In this document: positions 8,081 to 17,365 of the stretch, piece by piece
How the letters are laid out: every line of letters begins with the position of its first letter
Position numbering within the stretch: the stretch's first letter is position 1
From: Streptococcus ictaluri 707-05
Lineage (GTDB): Bacteria; Bacillota; Bacilli; Lactobacillales; Streptococcaceae
DNA: 64,000 nt
Direction: 5' to 3'
Assembly: GCF_000188015.2 (NCBI RefSeq)
Contig: NZ_AEUX02000005.1
Location: 186,001-250,000 of the forward strand
Notes under the pieces: model-generated
Databases searched by the model: none
Told to the model about the DNA's origin: nothing
The model's input: only the letters and a program-made list of their open reading frames with translations
Translations under genes and position numbers: made by a program

Positions 8081-9079
8081 ATGAAAGTCTTATTGTATCT
8101 AGAAGCAGAAAATTACTTAAAAAAATCTGGTATTGGTCGTGCTATCAAGCACCAGGCAAAAGCCTTGTCCCTTCTTGGGCAAGACTACACCACAAATCCT
8201 GATGACGATTATGATCTTGTTCATTTAAATACCTATGGTTTAAAAAGCTGGTTATTGATGAATAAGGCGCAAAAAGCAGGGAAAAAAGTTATTATGCACG
8301 GGCATTCTACAGAAGAGGATTTTAGAAATTCATTTATCTTCTCAAATGCGATTGCTCCTTTGTTTAAAAAATATCTCTGCCGTTTTTATGAAAAGGCAGA
8401 TGCTATTATCACGCCAACGCCTTATTCCAAATTTCTAATTGAGCAGTATGGGATTAAAACGCCCATTTTTGCTGTGTCAAATGGGATTGATTTGGCGCAA
8501 TATGGGTCTAACCCTGAAAAAGAAGCTAGCTTTAGACGCTATTTTGATATCAAAGAGGGTCAAAAAGTTGTCATGGGGGCTGGTCTCTTCTTTTTAAGAA
8601 AAGGCATTGATGATTTTGTAAAAGTTGCGCAAAGCATGCCAGATGTGCGATTTATTTGGTTTGGAGAAACCAATAAATGGGCTATTCCTTCAAAGGTTCG
8701 TCAGATTGTGAATGGTAATCACCCTGAAAATGTTATCTTCCCAGGCTATATCAAAGGCGATGTTTACGAGGGCGCTATGACAGGTGCAGATGCCTTTTTC
8801 TTTCCAAGTCGTGAAGAGACAGAAGGAATTGTTGTTTTAGAAGCCTTGGCTAGTCACCAACATGTGGTTTTACGTGATATACCAGTTTATCAGGGATGGA
8901 TAGATGACGAGTCAGCGGAGCTAGCTAGTGATATTCCAAGTTTTAAAGTGGCTCTAGAGAAAGTTCTGGCTGGTGACAGCCAAAAAACAGATGCTGGGTA
9001 TGAGGTGGCTAAAAGTCGACGGATTGAGTCGGTTGCCCATCAGCTAGTAGCTGTTTATCAAAAAGTAATGGAGTTATAA
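8081..9079 (+). CDS. GT4 glycosyltransferase, probable glycolipid second-sugar transferase
   Basis: The 332-residue GT-B enzyme has an N-terminal acceptor half and the GT4 donor-binding half, with FPSREETEGIVVLEALA near residues 245-262 (the EX7E motif). Size and position directly before a second, longer GT4 gene resemble the pneumococcal pair in which CpoA adds the second sugar to monoglucosyl-diacylglycerol. Such glycolipids anchor lipoteichoic acid. TATAAT lies at 8070-8075, just before ATG 8081, and I see no strong ribosome-binding site. The stop is 1 base from the next start, so the two are translated together. The exact sugar donor is inferred, not visible. Confidence 0.8.
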   Translation: MKVLLYLEAENYLKKSGIGRAIKHQAKALSLLGQDYTTNPDDDYDLVHLNTYGLKSWLLMNKAQKAGKKVIMHGHSTEEDFRNSFIFSNAIAPLFKKYLCRFYEKADAIITPTPYSKFLIEQYGIKTPIFAVSNGIDLAQYGSNPEKEASFRRYFDIKEGQKVVMGAGLFFLRKGIDDFVKVAQSMPDVRFIWFGETNKWAIPSKVRQIVNGNHPENVIFPGYIKGDVYEGAMTGADAFFFPSREETEGIVVLEALASHQHVVLRDIPVYQGWIDDESAELASDIPSFKVALEKVLAGDSQKTDAGYEVAKSRRIESVAHQLVAVYQKVMEL

Positions 9080-9080
9080 G

Positions 9081-10418
9081 ATGCGTATAGGGTTATTTAC
9101 CGATACCTATTTTCCGCAAGTATCAGGTGTTGCGACTAGTATTCGCACCCTGAAAGAAGAGTTGGAAAAGGAAGGTCATGAAGTCTATATTTTCACCACG
9201 ACAGATCGCAATGTCAAGCGCTTTGAAGATCCGACCATTATTCGACTTCCTAGCGTTCCGTTTGTGTCCTTTACAGATCGACGTGTGGTTTATCGTGGCT
9301 TGATTTCATCTTACAAGATTGCTAAACAGTATGATTTGGACATTATCCACACTCAAACAGAATTTAGTTTGGGATTACTTGGAAAGATGATTGGAAAAGC
9401 CCTGCGTATTCCGGTTGTTCACACCTATCATACCCAATATGAAGACTATGTTAGCTATATTGCGAATGGTAAGATTATTCGTCCAAGTATGGTAAAGCCT
9501 TTACTAAGGGGATATCTGAAAGATTTAGATGGTGTCATTTGCCCAAGCCGTATTGTTCTTAATCTGCTTGAGGGTTATGAAGTCATGATTCCTAAGCGTG
9601 TCATTCCAACTGGGATTGCTTTAGATAACTATTGCCGAAAAGATATTCTTTTAGAAGATGTTGAAGCCTTAAAAGACGACTTAGGCATTAAGGCTAATGA
9701 AACGATGTTGCTTAGTCTCTCGCGTATTTCCTATGAAAAAAATATTCAAGCGATTATCAATCAGTTTCCACAAGTATTAGCAGAAAATCCCTACATCAAA
9801 TTAGTTATTGTAGGGGATGGTCCTTACCTTCAAGACTTAAAAGATTTGGCTTCTAGTTTAGGTGTCAATGATCAGATTATATTTACTGGAATGGTTCCAC
9901 ATGATAAAGTAGCTTATTATTATAAAGCTTGTGACTTTTTTATTTCAGCTTCTACTAGTGAAACCCAAGGCTTGACCTATATTGAAAGTATCGCGAGTGG
10001 CAAGCCTATCATCGCACATGGCAATCCTTACTTAGATGATCTAATTACTGATAAAATGTTTGGAACTCTCTATTATTCTGAAAAAGAATTAACCGATGCC
10101 ATTATTGATGCGACGTTAGAGACACCGACCATGAGTAATGACTTGTTGGAAGAAAAACGCTATGAAATCTCTGCCCAGCATTTTGGAAAGTCAGTCTATA
10201 CCTTTTATCTTGATACTCTTATTGCTCGAAATAGCAAAGGCAATCAAAAGTTGAGTCTCTATCTTAATGGCAATGAAAAAAGTGGTTCAATGAAATTAGT
10301 TCAAGGAGCTATTCACTTGCCAAAACGCGCAGTCAAAGCTACTGCCTTAACATCAGTCAAAGTTGTTAAAGCGCCTATAAAGTTGGTTAATGCCATTCGT
10401 GATTTTTTAGAAGACTAA
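9081..10418 (+). CDS. 1,2-diacylglycerol 3-glucosyltransferase-like GT4 enzyme
   Basis: The 445-residue GT-B protein begins MRIGLFTDTYFPQVSGVATS, typical of diacylglycerol glucosyltransferases. VGDGPYLQDLKDLA and the EX7E region SETQGLTYIESIASGKP define the GT4 donor site. A basic C-terminal tail (about 395-445, LPKRAVKATALTSVKVVKAP) suits membrane-surface binding. It probably makes the first glucolipid, used by the neighbouring enzyme; the homologue in group B streptococcus (IagA) is needed for lipoteichoic acid anchoring. The two genes form an operon, then 520 bases of leader DNA precede thrS. Confidence 0.85.
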   Translation: MRIGLFTDTYFPQVSGVATSIRTLKEELEKEGHEVYIFTTTDRNVKRFEDPTIIRLPSVPFVSFTDRRVVYRGLISSYKIAKQYDLDIIHTQTEFSLGLLGKMIGKALRIPVVHTYHTQYEDYVSYIANGKIIRPSMVKPLLRGYLKDLDGVICPSRIVLNLLEGYEVMIPKRVIPTGIALDNYCRKDILLEDVEALKDDLGIKANETMLLSLSRISYEKNIQAIINQFPQVLAENPYIKLVIVGDGPYLQDLKDLASSLGVNDQIIFTGMVPHDKVAYYYKACDFFISASTSETQGLTYIESIASGKPIIAHGNPYLDDLITDKMFGTLYYSEKELTDAIIDATLETPTMSNDLLEEKRYEISAQHFGKSVYTFYLDTLIARNSKGNQKLSLYLNGNEKSGSMKLVQGAIHLPKRAVKATALTSVKVVKAPIKLVNAIRDFLED

Positions 10419-10576
10419 GGCACTGTCTTGAGTCAGAGTCAGGCTTTCTAGCTTAACTCTTGGAAATACTTTTTTCGACCGCTTTAAAAGCTGTTTTATA
10501 ATACTCTAGCTAAGGTTTCTAAAAAGCTCTTACTTTTTGCATCAGGTTTTCTCTTAAACCTTTCTGAAAAAATGGC

Positions 10577-10604
10577 TTGAATTATTTTCAATTATTGCTA
10601 TAAT
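10577..10604 (+). promoter_or_regulatory. Promoter of the thrS leader
   Basis: TTGAAT (10577-10582) and TATAAT (10599-10604) are separated by 16 bases just upstream of the T-box leader. Confidence 0.7.
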
Positions 10605-10611
10605 AATCTTG

Positions 10612-10829
10612 AAGACATGTTAGATTAGACTTATCTGTTAAGCGAGTGCTTGTTGGTGGAAAGAGCACACTGATGACTAATGTAATACTCCTTCCTCGGT
10701 TTTTATGTAAACATAAAAGGGTGGCTCCCTTATCGCCACTAGAGGTGCATGGCAGTTTTTTTGTCTTGCATAAATTAAGGTGGAACCACGTAGTCTTTAC
10801 GTCCTTTAGGACGTAAAGACTCTTTTTTT
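10612..10829 (+). ncRNA. T-box riboswitch leader of thrS
   Basis: The leader contains the conserved T-box sequence TTAAGGTGGAACCACG (10775-10790), which forms the antiterminator bulge that pairs with the uncharged tRNA acceptor end. It is followed at once by the competing terminator. Upstream structured sequence (10620-10720) forms stem I; an ACT triplet in GATGACTAATG (about 10673-10683) is a candidate threonine specifier codon, but I could not fold it rigorously. Uncharged tRNA-Thr should allow readthrough into thrS. Confidence 0.88.
10792..10829 (+). terminator. T-box attenuator terminator
   Basis: A perfect 14-bp stem (AGTCTTTACGTCCT with AGGACGTAAAGACT) has a two-base loop and is followed by T7. 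It is the off-state structure of the thrS T-box. Confidence 0.9.
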
Positions 10830-10941
10830 ACACAAAAGGAGGCTGTCCTTGAAAAATACAGACGATATTGCTATTCACATCGGTTTTGGGCTTGTAGGAG
10901 ATTAGTGTAATACTAACAGTTATTAAGAAAAGGAGAGACAT

Positions 10942-12894
10942 ATGATTAAGATTTCATTCCCAGATGGCGCTATTCGCGAATTTGAATCTGGCACAACAAC
11001 TTTTGACATAGCGCAGTCTATTTCAAATTCTTTAGCTAAAAAAGCTTTAGCTGGTAAATTTAACGGACAACTCATTGATACCACACGTCCAATTACAGAA
11101 GATGGGGCTATTGAGATCGTGACACCTGACCATGAGGATGCCTTTGAGGTATTACGTCATTCAGCTGCCCACTTATTTGCTCAAGCGGCTAAACGTCTCT
11201 TTCCAAATCTCCGTTTAGGGGTTGGACCAGCTATTGCTGAGGGATTCTATTACGATACAGATAATGAAGACGGGCAAATTTCAAATGAAGACCTTCCACG
11301 TATCGAAGAAGAGATGAAAAAAATTGTTAAGGAAAACTTCCCATGTATTCGTGAAGAATTAACAAAAGAAGAAGCCTTAGAACTCTTTAAAGACGACCCT
11401 TATAAGATTGAATTAATCAATGAACATTCAGGTGATGATAATGGCTTAACAGCCTACCGTCAAGGAGAATTTATCGACTTATGCCGTGGTCCTCACGTGC
11501 CTTCGACTGGTCGTATTCAAGTCTTCCACCTTCTAAACGTGGCTGGTGCCTACTGGCGTGGTAATAGTGACAATAACATGATGCAACGTGTTTATGGGAC
11601 TGCTTGGTTTGATAAAAAAGACCTCAAAGCTTATTTAACACGTCTAGAAGAAGCTAAAGAACGTGATCACCGTAAGCTTGGTAAGGAACTTGACCTCTTT
11701 ATGATTTCTCAAGAAGTCGGACAAGGCCTACCTTTCTGGCTACCAGACGGTGCAACAATTCGTCGTACCTTAGAGCGTTATATCACTGATAAAGAGCTAG
11801 CTTCTGGTTACCAACATGTTTACACACCACCATTAGCTTCTGTAGAACTCTACAAAACGTCAGGTCACTGGGAGCATTACCAAGAAGATATGTTCCCAAC
11901 AATGGACATGGGTGATGGCGAAGAGTTTGTACTTCGTCCAATGAACTGCCCTCACCATATTCAGGTTTATAAAAACCATGTGCATTCTTACCGTGAATTG
12001 CCAATTCGTATTGCTGAACTTGGCATGATGCACCGTTATGAGAAATCAGGTGCACTATCAGGACTTCAACGTGTGCGTGAGATGACACTTAATGACGGTC
12101 ACCTCTTTGTTACACCAGAGCAAATTCAGGAAGAATTCCAACGCGCCCTTCAGTTGATTATTGATGTTTATGCTGACTTCAACTTGACTGATTACCGTTT
12201 CCGTTTGTCATACCGTGACCCTAATGATACTCATAAATATTATGACAATGATGAAATGTGGGAAAATGCGCAAGGTATGCTTAAAGCTGCCCTTGATGAA
12301 ATGGGTGTGGACTACTTTGAAGCAGAAGGAGAAGCAGCCTTCTACGGTCCTAAACTTGATATCCAGGTGAAAACAGCTCTTGGTAACGAAGAAACTTTAT
12401 CTACTATCCAGTTAGACTTCTTATTACCGGAACGTTTTGACCTTAAGTATATTGGAGCTGATGGAGAAGAGCATCGTCCGGTTATGATTCACCGTGGTGT
12501 TATCTCAACCATGGAACGTTTCACTGCTATCCTTATTGAAACTTATAAGGGTGCCTTCCCAACTTGGTTAGCACCTCATCAAGTAACCGTTATTCCAATT
12601 TCTAACGAAGCTCATATCGACTATGCTTGGGAAGTGGCTAAAGCCCTACGTGACCGTGGGGTTCGTGCAGATGTGGATGACCGTAATGAAAAAATGCAGT
12701 ATAAGATTCGTGCGTCACAAACAAGCAAAATTCCTTATCAATTAATTGTTGGTGACAAGGAGATGCAAGAAGGTGCGGTTAACGTTCGTCGTTACGGCAG
12801 CAAGGCAACTCACACTGAAAGCCTGTCAGAATTTATCGAAACCATCTTAGCAGATATTGCTCGTAAATCTCGTCCAGATGTGGATGCTAATTAA
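10942..12894 (+). CDS. thrS: Threonyl-tRNA synthetase
   Basis: The 650-residue enzyme has all four regions of the bacterial family. A TGS domain covers about 1-62, and the editing domain contains [11 protein letters not shown]. The class II catalytic core has the zinc Cys in [13 protein letters not shown], motif 2 around [19 protein letters not shown] and motif 3 in [14 protein letters not shown]. An anticodon-binding domain covers about 545-640. It charges tRNA-Thr in the cytoplasm. AAAAGGAGAG precedes the ATG. It is controlled by the T-box leader and followed by its own terminator. Confidence 0.97.
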   Translation: MIKISFPDGAIREFESGTTTFDIAQSISNSLAKKALAGKFNGQLIDTTRPITEDGAIEIVTPDHEDAFEVLRHSAAHLFAQAAKRLFPNLRLGVGPAIAEGFYYDTDNEDGQISNEDLPRIEEEMKKIVKENFPCIREELTKEEALELFKDDPYKIELINEHSGDDNGLTAYRQGEFIDLCRGPHVPSTGRIQVFHLLNVAGAYWRGNSDNNMMQRVYGTAWFDKKDLKAYLTRLEEAKERDHRKLGKELDLFMISQEVGQGLPFWLPDGATIRRTLERYITDKELASGYQHVYTPPLASVELYKTSGHWEHYQEDMFPTMDMGDGEEFVLRPMNCPHHIQVYKNHVHSYRELPIRIAELGMMHRYEKSGALSGLQRVREMTLNDGHLFVTPEQIQEEFQRALQLIIDVYADFNLTDYRFRLSYRDPNDTHKYYDNDEMWENAQGMLKAALDEMGVDYFEAEGEAAFYGPKLDIQVKTALGNEETLSTIQLDFLLPERFDLKYIGADGEEHRPVMIHRGVISTMERFTAILIETYKGAFPTWLAPHQVTVIPISNEAHIDYAWEVAKALRDRGVRADVDDRNEKMQYKIRASQTSKIPYQLIVGDKEMQEGAVNVRRYGSKATHTESLSEFIETILADIARKSRPDVDAN

Positions 12895-12917
12895 TATTTT
12901 TTTAGAACAGGAAACGA

Positions 12918-12945
12918 CTTAGTCTCTTTTGAGACTAGGTTTTTT
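12918..12945 (+). terminator. Terminator after thrS
   Basis: The stem CTTAGTCTC / GAGACTAGG has a TTTT loop and one G-U pair, and is followed by T6. Confidence 0.85.
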
Positions 12946-12983
12946 AGATGTCTAAAAAGGATTAAAAAAGTTTGAGCAAGCGA

Positions 12984-13012
12984 TTGCATCCTTCTTTTTA
13001 GCGTGTTATAAT
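12984..13012 (+). promoter_or_regulatory. Promoter of the ABC-2 exporter operon
   Basis: TTGCAT (12984-12989), a 17-base spacer and TATAAT (13007-13012) lie 56 bases before the first gene. Confidence 0.65.
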
Positions 13013-13067
13013 GGCCTAACAATAGCGTAAAATGCAAAAATGAAAAGAGAAAGCAAGAGGAAAAGAC

Positions 13068-14060
13068 ATGACCATGATAGAAGTTTCTCATTTGCACAAG
13101 AACTTTATTAAGACCGTTAAAGAGCCTGGCTTAAAAGGGGCATTGCGTTCTTTTGTCAAACCTCAGACGGAAAGTTTTGAAGCTGTTAAGGATTTGTCTT
13201 TTGATGTGCCTAGGGGGCAGATATTAGGTTTTATTGGGGCGAATGGGGCAGGTAAGTCAACCACCATTAAAATGTTAACGGGTATCTTAAAGCCTAGCTC
13301 TGGCTTTTGTCGCATTAATGGGAAAATTCCTCAAGAAAATAGGCAAGATTATGTTAAAGACATTGGAGTGGTTTTTGGGCAGCGCACTCAACTCTGGTGG
13401 GATTTAGCTTTACAAGAGACCTATACGGTTTTAAAAGAAATCTATGATGTGCCAGAACAAGATTTTCGTAAGAGTATGGCTTTTTTGAATGAGGTCTTGG
13501 AATTAAATGACTTTATTAAAGATCTGGTTAGAACCCTTTCTTTAGGCCAGCGTATGCGAGCTGATATTGCAGCTTCATTACTTCATAATCCAAAGGTGCT
13601 TTTTTTAGATGAACCAACCATTGGTTTAGATGTCTCTGTCAAAGATAATATTCGTAAAGCCATCAAACAAATCAATCAGGAAGAAGAAACAACGATTTTA
13701 TTAACTACTCACGATTTAGGTGACATTGAGCAGCTCTGTCATCGTATTGTGATGATTGATAAAGGCGAAGGGATTTTTGATGGGACTGTTGGTCGATTGA
13801 AGGCCGATTTTGGAAAAATCAAGCAATTGCGTTTTGATTTAGCGCCTCATCAAGACTATAAAAACTCGCGCTTTGAAGGAAGTGAAGGCATTAGTCTTCT
13901 TCGACAAGATAACTTGCTGGAATTGCAATACGATAGTAGTCTTTATCAAACGGCTGATTTGATTCAAGCAACCATGAGTGATTTTACGGTGAGGGATCTC
14001 AAAACAGTTGACGTGGATATTGAAGATATCATTCGTCGCTTTTACAGAAAGGAGCTTTAA
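13068..14060 (+). CDS. ABC-2 type exporter ATPase
   Basis: This 330-residue ATPase has Walker A GANGAGKST, signature LSLGQRMRADIAASLL, Walker B VLFLDEPTIGLD and an H-loop TTHDLGD. An N-terminal extension (about 1-40) and a C-terminal domain of about 90 residues follow the pattern of ATPases paired with DUF990-like ABC-2 permeases. It is the first of three tightly linked genes; its stop abuts the start of the first permease. The exported substrate cannot be read from the sequence. Confidence 0.88.
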   Translation: MTMIEVSHLHKNFIKTVKEPGLKGALRSFVKPQTESFEAVKDLSFDVPRGQILGFIGANGAGKSTTIKMLTGILKPSSGFCRINGKIPQENRQDYVKDIGVVFGQRTQLWWDLALQETYTVLKEIYDVPEQDFRKSMAFLNEVLELNDFIKDLVRTLSLGQRMRADIAASLLHNPKVLFLDEPTIGLDVSVKDNIRKAIKQINQEEETTILLTTHDLGDIEQLCHRIVMIDKGEGIFDGTVGRLKADFGKIKQLRFDLAPHQDYKNSRFEGSEGISLLRQDNLLELQYDSSLYQTADLIQATMSDFTVRDLKTVDVDIEDIIRRFYRKEL

Positions 14061-14879
14061 ATGATCACTTTTTGGAGACGTTACAAACCCTTTGTTAGTG
14101 CTGGCATCCAAGAGTTGATGACTTATCGGGTCAATTTTATTTTATACCGTGTGGGTGATTTAATTGGTGCTTTTGTGGCTTTTTACCTCTGGAAAGCTGT
14201 CTTTGATACCTCTCATCAGGCCTTGATTGAAGGTTTCTCCTTGTCGGATATGACCCTTTACATTATCATGAGTTTTACGACCACCTTCCTCACCAAATCA
14301 GATAGTTCCTTTATGATTGGCGAGGAAGTTAGAGAAGGTAGTATTATTATGCGCTTGCTGCGACCGGTTCACTTTGCAGCTTCCTACTTATTTGTGGAAA
14401 TTGGTAGTAAACTATTGATTTTCTTATCTCTTGGCTTACCTTTTCTCATCATTTTACTTAGCTTAAAAATCCTTTCTGGAGTCCCGGTTTTAATGGCTAT
14501 AGCTTCTGTTTTTGCTTATGTCATTAGTCTATTATTGGCTTTTTTGATTAATTTTTATTTTAATATTTGTTTTGGATTTTCGGCTTTTGTCTTTAAAAAT
14601 CTATGGGGATCCAATCTCTTGAAAAATACTCTAGTTTCATTCATGTCAGGTAGCTTGATTCCTTTGGTCTTTTTTCCAAAGATTCTTGCTTCTATTTTAG
14701 GGTTCTTACCTTTTTCATCCCTTATCTACATTCCTATTATGATTGTGATTGGTAAGTTTGATAGGACACAAATTTTAGAATCTTTAGGTCTACAAGTTTT
14801 TTGGTTAATAGTGATGTTTGCCTTATCTCAGTTTATTTGGAAGAAGGTTCAATCTCATTTAACCATTCAAGGAGGATAA
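14061..14879 (+). CDS. ABC-2 type permease subunit 1
   Basis: The 272-residue integral membrane protein has about six hydrophobic segments, for example LLIFLSLGLPFLIILLSL and IASVFAYVISLLLAF. It belongs to the ABC-2 permease family (DUF990-like) and would pair with the next gene product as a heterodimer energised by the upstream ATPase. AAAGGAG lies close before the ATG and start and stop codons are adjacent in the operon. Confidence 0.82.
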   Translation: MITFWRRYKPFVSAGIQELMTYRVNFILYRVGDLIGAFVAFYLWKAVFDTSHQALIEGFSLSDMTLYIIMSFTTTFLTKSDSSFMIGEEVREGSIIMRLLRPVHFAASYLFVEIGSKLLIFLSLGLPFLIILLSLKILSGVPVLMAIASVFAYVISLLLAFLINFYFNICFGFSAFVFKNLWGSNLLKNTLVSFMSGSLIPLVFFPKILASILGFLPFSSLIYIPIMIVIGKFDRTQILESLGLQVFWLIVMFALSQFIWKKVQSHLTIQGG

Positions 14880-14880
14880 G

Positions 14881-15666
14881 ATGTCAAAATTAATGAGAAT
14901 GCACGCTATTTTTATTAAACAGTACCTGAAACAAATCATGGAATATAAGGTTGATTTCTTTGTGGGAGTTCTAGGTGTTTTCTTAACGCAGGGCTTAAAC
15001 CTTCTTTTTTTGAAAGTTCTTTTTCAACACATTCCTAGTTTAGAAGGATGGACTTTTGAGCAGATTGCTTTTATTTATGGTTTTTCTCTGATTCCTAAAG
15101 GAATTGACCACCTCTTTTTTGATAATCTCTGGGCCATTGGACAACGTTTGGTTAGGCGTGGTGACTTTGATAAGTATCTAACACGTCCCTTAAATCCTCT
15201 CTTTCATGTACTGGTTGAAACCTTTCAAGTAGACGCTCTAGGAGAGTTATTGGTAGCTGTTTTGCTTCTAGTATCCACTTATTCTAGCGTAGAGTGGACC
15301 TATCTTAAAGTTTTTCTCTTTCTGGTCACGATTCCCTTTGCCACCTTGATTTATACCTCTTTGAAAATTGCAACGGCAAGTATTGCTTTTTGGACTAAGC
15401 AATCTGGAGCAGTAACTTATATTTTTTACATGTTTAATGATTTTGCCAAGTACCCCATGTCCATTTACCATCCGATTTTACGTTGGGTGATTAGTTTTAT
15501 GATTCCATTTGCATTTACAGCCTATTATCCAGCGGCCTACTTTTTAAAGGGTCAAGGCCTTCTCTTTAATATTGGTGGACTAGTTTTAGTTTCACTATTG
15601 TTCTTAGGACTTTCTCTAAAAATTTGGCACTTAGGTATTGATGCTTACGAAAGTGCTGGTTCATAA
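14881..15666 (+). CDS. ABC-2 type permease subunit 2
   Basis: The 261-residue membrane protein has about six helices. RLVRRGDFDKYLTRPLNPL lies in a cytoplasmic loop shared by this permease family. It starts 1 base after the previous stop with AAGGAGG upstream. With the ATPase and first permease it forms a complete exporter; the operon ends at a strong bidirectional terminator facing dhaQ. Confidence 0.82.
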   Translation: MSKLMRMHAIFIKQYLKQIMEYKVDFFVGVLGVFLTQGLNLLFLKVLFQHIPSLEGWTFEQIAFIYGFSLIPKGIDHLFFDNLWAIGQRLVRRGDFDKYLTRPLNPLFHVLVETFQVDALGELLVAVLLLVSTYSSVEWTYLKVFLFLVTIPFATLIYTSLKIATASIAFWTKQSGAVTYIFYMFNDFAKYPMSIYHPILRWVISFMIPFAFTAYYPAAYFLKGQGLLFNIGGLVLVSLLFLGLSLKIWHLGIDAYESAGS

Positions 15667-15698
15667 AAAAGAAGTTGGGGTTTTCCCAACTTCTTTTT
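15665..15698. terminator. Bidirectional terminator between the exporter operon and dhaQ
   Basis: AAAAAGAAGTTGGG and CCCAACTTCTTTTT form a 14-bp stem with a GTTTT loop. A-run and T-run on the two sides fit its use by both converging transcripts. Confidence 0.9.
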
Positions 15699-15710
15699 GA
15701 CTCGTTTAAC

Positions 15711-16700
15711 TTACCAAGCAAAGGCATTGGTAGGAGCTTGCAAATAATCTAACCATTTTCTGTTTTTGAGACAGCATAGGGTCACAGAGATACCAGTCAT
15801 ATCAAGGCTGGTAATGAACTTACCATTTTTGATAAAAGGAAGGTGGAGCCCCTCTAATTCTAAGAGTTGACGGATATCGTTTAGGAAAATACCTTGCTCT
15901 AAATCTGTGGTAGTGCCTAAATTATTGACTAAGAGGATGAAATGTTCATCTTCTTGCCAGTGAAATTTGATCTGCAGTTTATTGATAATTTCAACGGCTA
16001 GATGCTCAGAAGAAAGAAAAGGAACTGTACGATAGCCCTCTTCCCCATATATACCAATACCATAGGAAATGTGATTGTCATCTAAGTTAAAGAGAGCTTT
16101 TTGGGTATTAGGCAAGCTGGCTGATTTTGTTGCAAAACCAATGGTAGCAATTTCTGTAGTCAATTCAAAAGCCATCGCTTCTAGTTGGTCTAAGTTGGCT
16201 CCTTCTTGGGCGGCAGCACCAAGGATTTTGTGTAATAAGATGGTGCCAGCTAAGCCGCGGTGTCGCATGCGAAATTGCTTTTTAGGTTCGACAGAAATAT
16301 CATCGTGCGAGACAATGTAGCGTATATCAAGTCCTTCCTTTCGGGCTTCATGGATCGCTTCTTGAAATTCCTTCAAATCAGCTTCAAAATTTTTGACAAT
16401 AACAAAGACACCTTTGCCCTTGTCTAAAAAACGGAGCGCTTCTAAAATGTCAGGGGCTTTTGGTGGGGTAAAAAGGGCTCCGTAGATAGCTGCTGACAGC
16501 ATGCCGTCGCCGACAAAGCCTAAATGAGCAGGCTCGTGACCTGAGCCGCCTCCAGAAAGAATTGGGATAAGATTGGCATCTTGATGGCGATTGTAGATGA
16601 GAGGTAGATGAGGAACAGTTGCTAGGTGTGGGTGAGCAGCTAAACTACCTGAAATATATTGTGAAATACTATTACTATCTTGATTTAAAATGGTGACCAA
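15711..16700 (-). CDS. dhaQ: DhaKLM operon coactivator DhaQ
   Basis: The 329-residue protein is a paralogue of the dihydroxyacetone kinase subunit DhaK. It keeps the ligand-site glycine motif ILSGGGSGHEPAHLGFVGDGML, but the loop that carries the substrate-binding His in DhaK (GIHGEPG) reads GIYGEEG here. In Lactococcus DhaQ joins the TetR-type activator DhaS to switch on dhaKLM when dihydroxyacetone is present. The start is a TTG at 16700, backed by AAGGAGG eight bases upstream. It lies 13 bases after dhaS on the same strand. Confidence 0.85.
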   Translation of the reverse strand: MVTILNQDSNSISQYISGSLAAHPHLATVPHLPLIYNRHQDANLIPILSGGGSGHEPAHLGFVGDGMLSAAIYGALFTPPKAPDILEALRFLDKGKGVFVIVKNFEADLKEFQEAIHEARKEGLDIRYIVSHDDISVEPKKQFRMRHRGLAGTILLHKILGAAAQEGANLDQLEAMAFELTTEIATIGFATKSASLPNTQKALFNLDDNHISYGIGIYGEEGYRTVPFLSSEHLAVEIINKLQIKFHWQEDEHFILLVNNLGTTTDLEQGIFLNDIRQLLELEGLHLPFIKNGKFITSLDMTGISVTLCCLKNRKWLDYLQAPTNAFAW

Positions 16701-16713
16701 AAAAGTGACCTCC

Positions 16714-17247
16714 TTACTGAATACTTGTCATAATAATCTGCTTGATATGGTCTAAAGAGGGCGGCTGATTCCCTTGAGCGATGTAGTTTTTGATGATATC
16801 AGCTAGGGCTCTAGCATGGTATCGGGTGAGAAAATCAAGGTAGTCAGGCTTCATTTGTAAGAGTCCTTGACCTTGGTATTCGGAAATAATTTTGTTAATG
16901 AGCACTTGACAGTAGTCACAAAAGTAAGAATAAAAGTCATTTTGTCCTTTAATATCAAAGAGTTGGGCATAAAAAGGCTTATTACGCTCAAAATAAAAGA
17001 GCAATTCTTCTAATAGTTGAAAACCACTGATATAATTGAGGTTATTGGTAACTTGTTCTTGCAGTTCGGTTTCAAAAATCCAGTCTAAAAGCTCGTACTT
17101 ATCCACAAAATGATTGTAGAAGGTTTGTCTTCTAATCTGAGCTTGATCCATAATATCCACAACTGAAATTTTGTCAAAGCTCTTTATCTCCATTTGCTTT
17201 TTAAAGGCTTTAGCAATTGTTTTTTTGGTGATGAGAGAAGTTGCCAT
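16714..17247 (-). CDS. dhaS: TetR-family dihydroxyacetone operon activator DhaS
   Basis: The 177-residue regulator has an N-terminal helix-turn-helix (KISVVDIMDQAQIRRQTFYNHF, about 24-45) and the all-helical C-terminal domain of the dihydroxyacetone-kinase activators. Unusually for TetR proteins, DhaS homologues activate, together with DhaQ. It is divergent from dhaK, and the 150-base gap holds a DhaS-type operator. It is cotranscribed with dhaQ. Confidence 0.87.
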   Translation of the reverse strand: MATSLITKKTIAKAFKKQMEIKSFDKISVVDIMDQAQIRRQTFYNHFVDKYELLDWIFETELQEQVTNNLNYISGFQLLEELLFYFERNKPFYAQLFDIKGQNDFYSYFCDYCQVLINKIISEYQGQGLLQMKPDYLDFLTRYHARALADIIKNYIAQGNQPPSLDHIKQIIMTSIQ

Positions 17248-17313
17248 CTATTATCCTTTCTTTTAATGATCTTCTGCCATTATACCTTATCAAAGCTTTT
17301 TGACAAAGAAAAG

Positions 17314-17335
17314 GGACATATTTGAAGTTTTGTCC
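17314..17335 (+). promoter_or_regulatory. DhaS operator
   Basis: GGACATAT, six bases, TTTTGTCC closely matches the lactococcal DhaS site (GGACACAT-N6-ATTTGTCC, from established work). It lies just upstream of the dhaK -35 region, the right place for an activator. Confidence 0.75.
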
Positions 17336-17336
17336 C

Positions 17337-17365
17337 TTAACTTTCAAGCAAAAGTTTTCTATAAT
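17337..17365 (+). promoter_or_regulatory. dhaK promoter
   Basis: TATAAT (17360-17365) has only a poor -35 (TTAACT, 17337-17342) at 17 bases, as expected for an activator-dependent promoter next to the DhaS operator. Confidence 0.6.
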
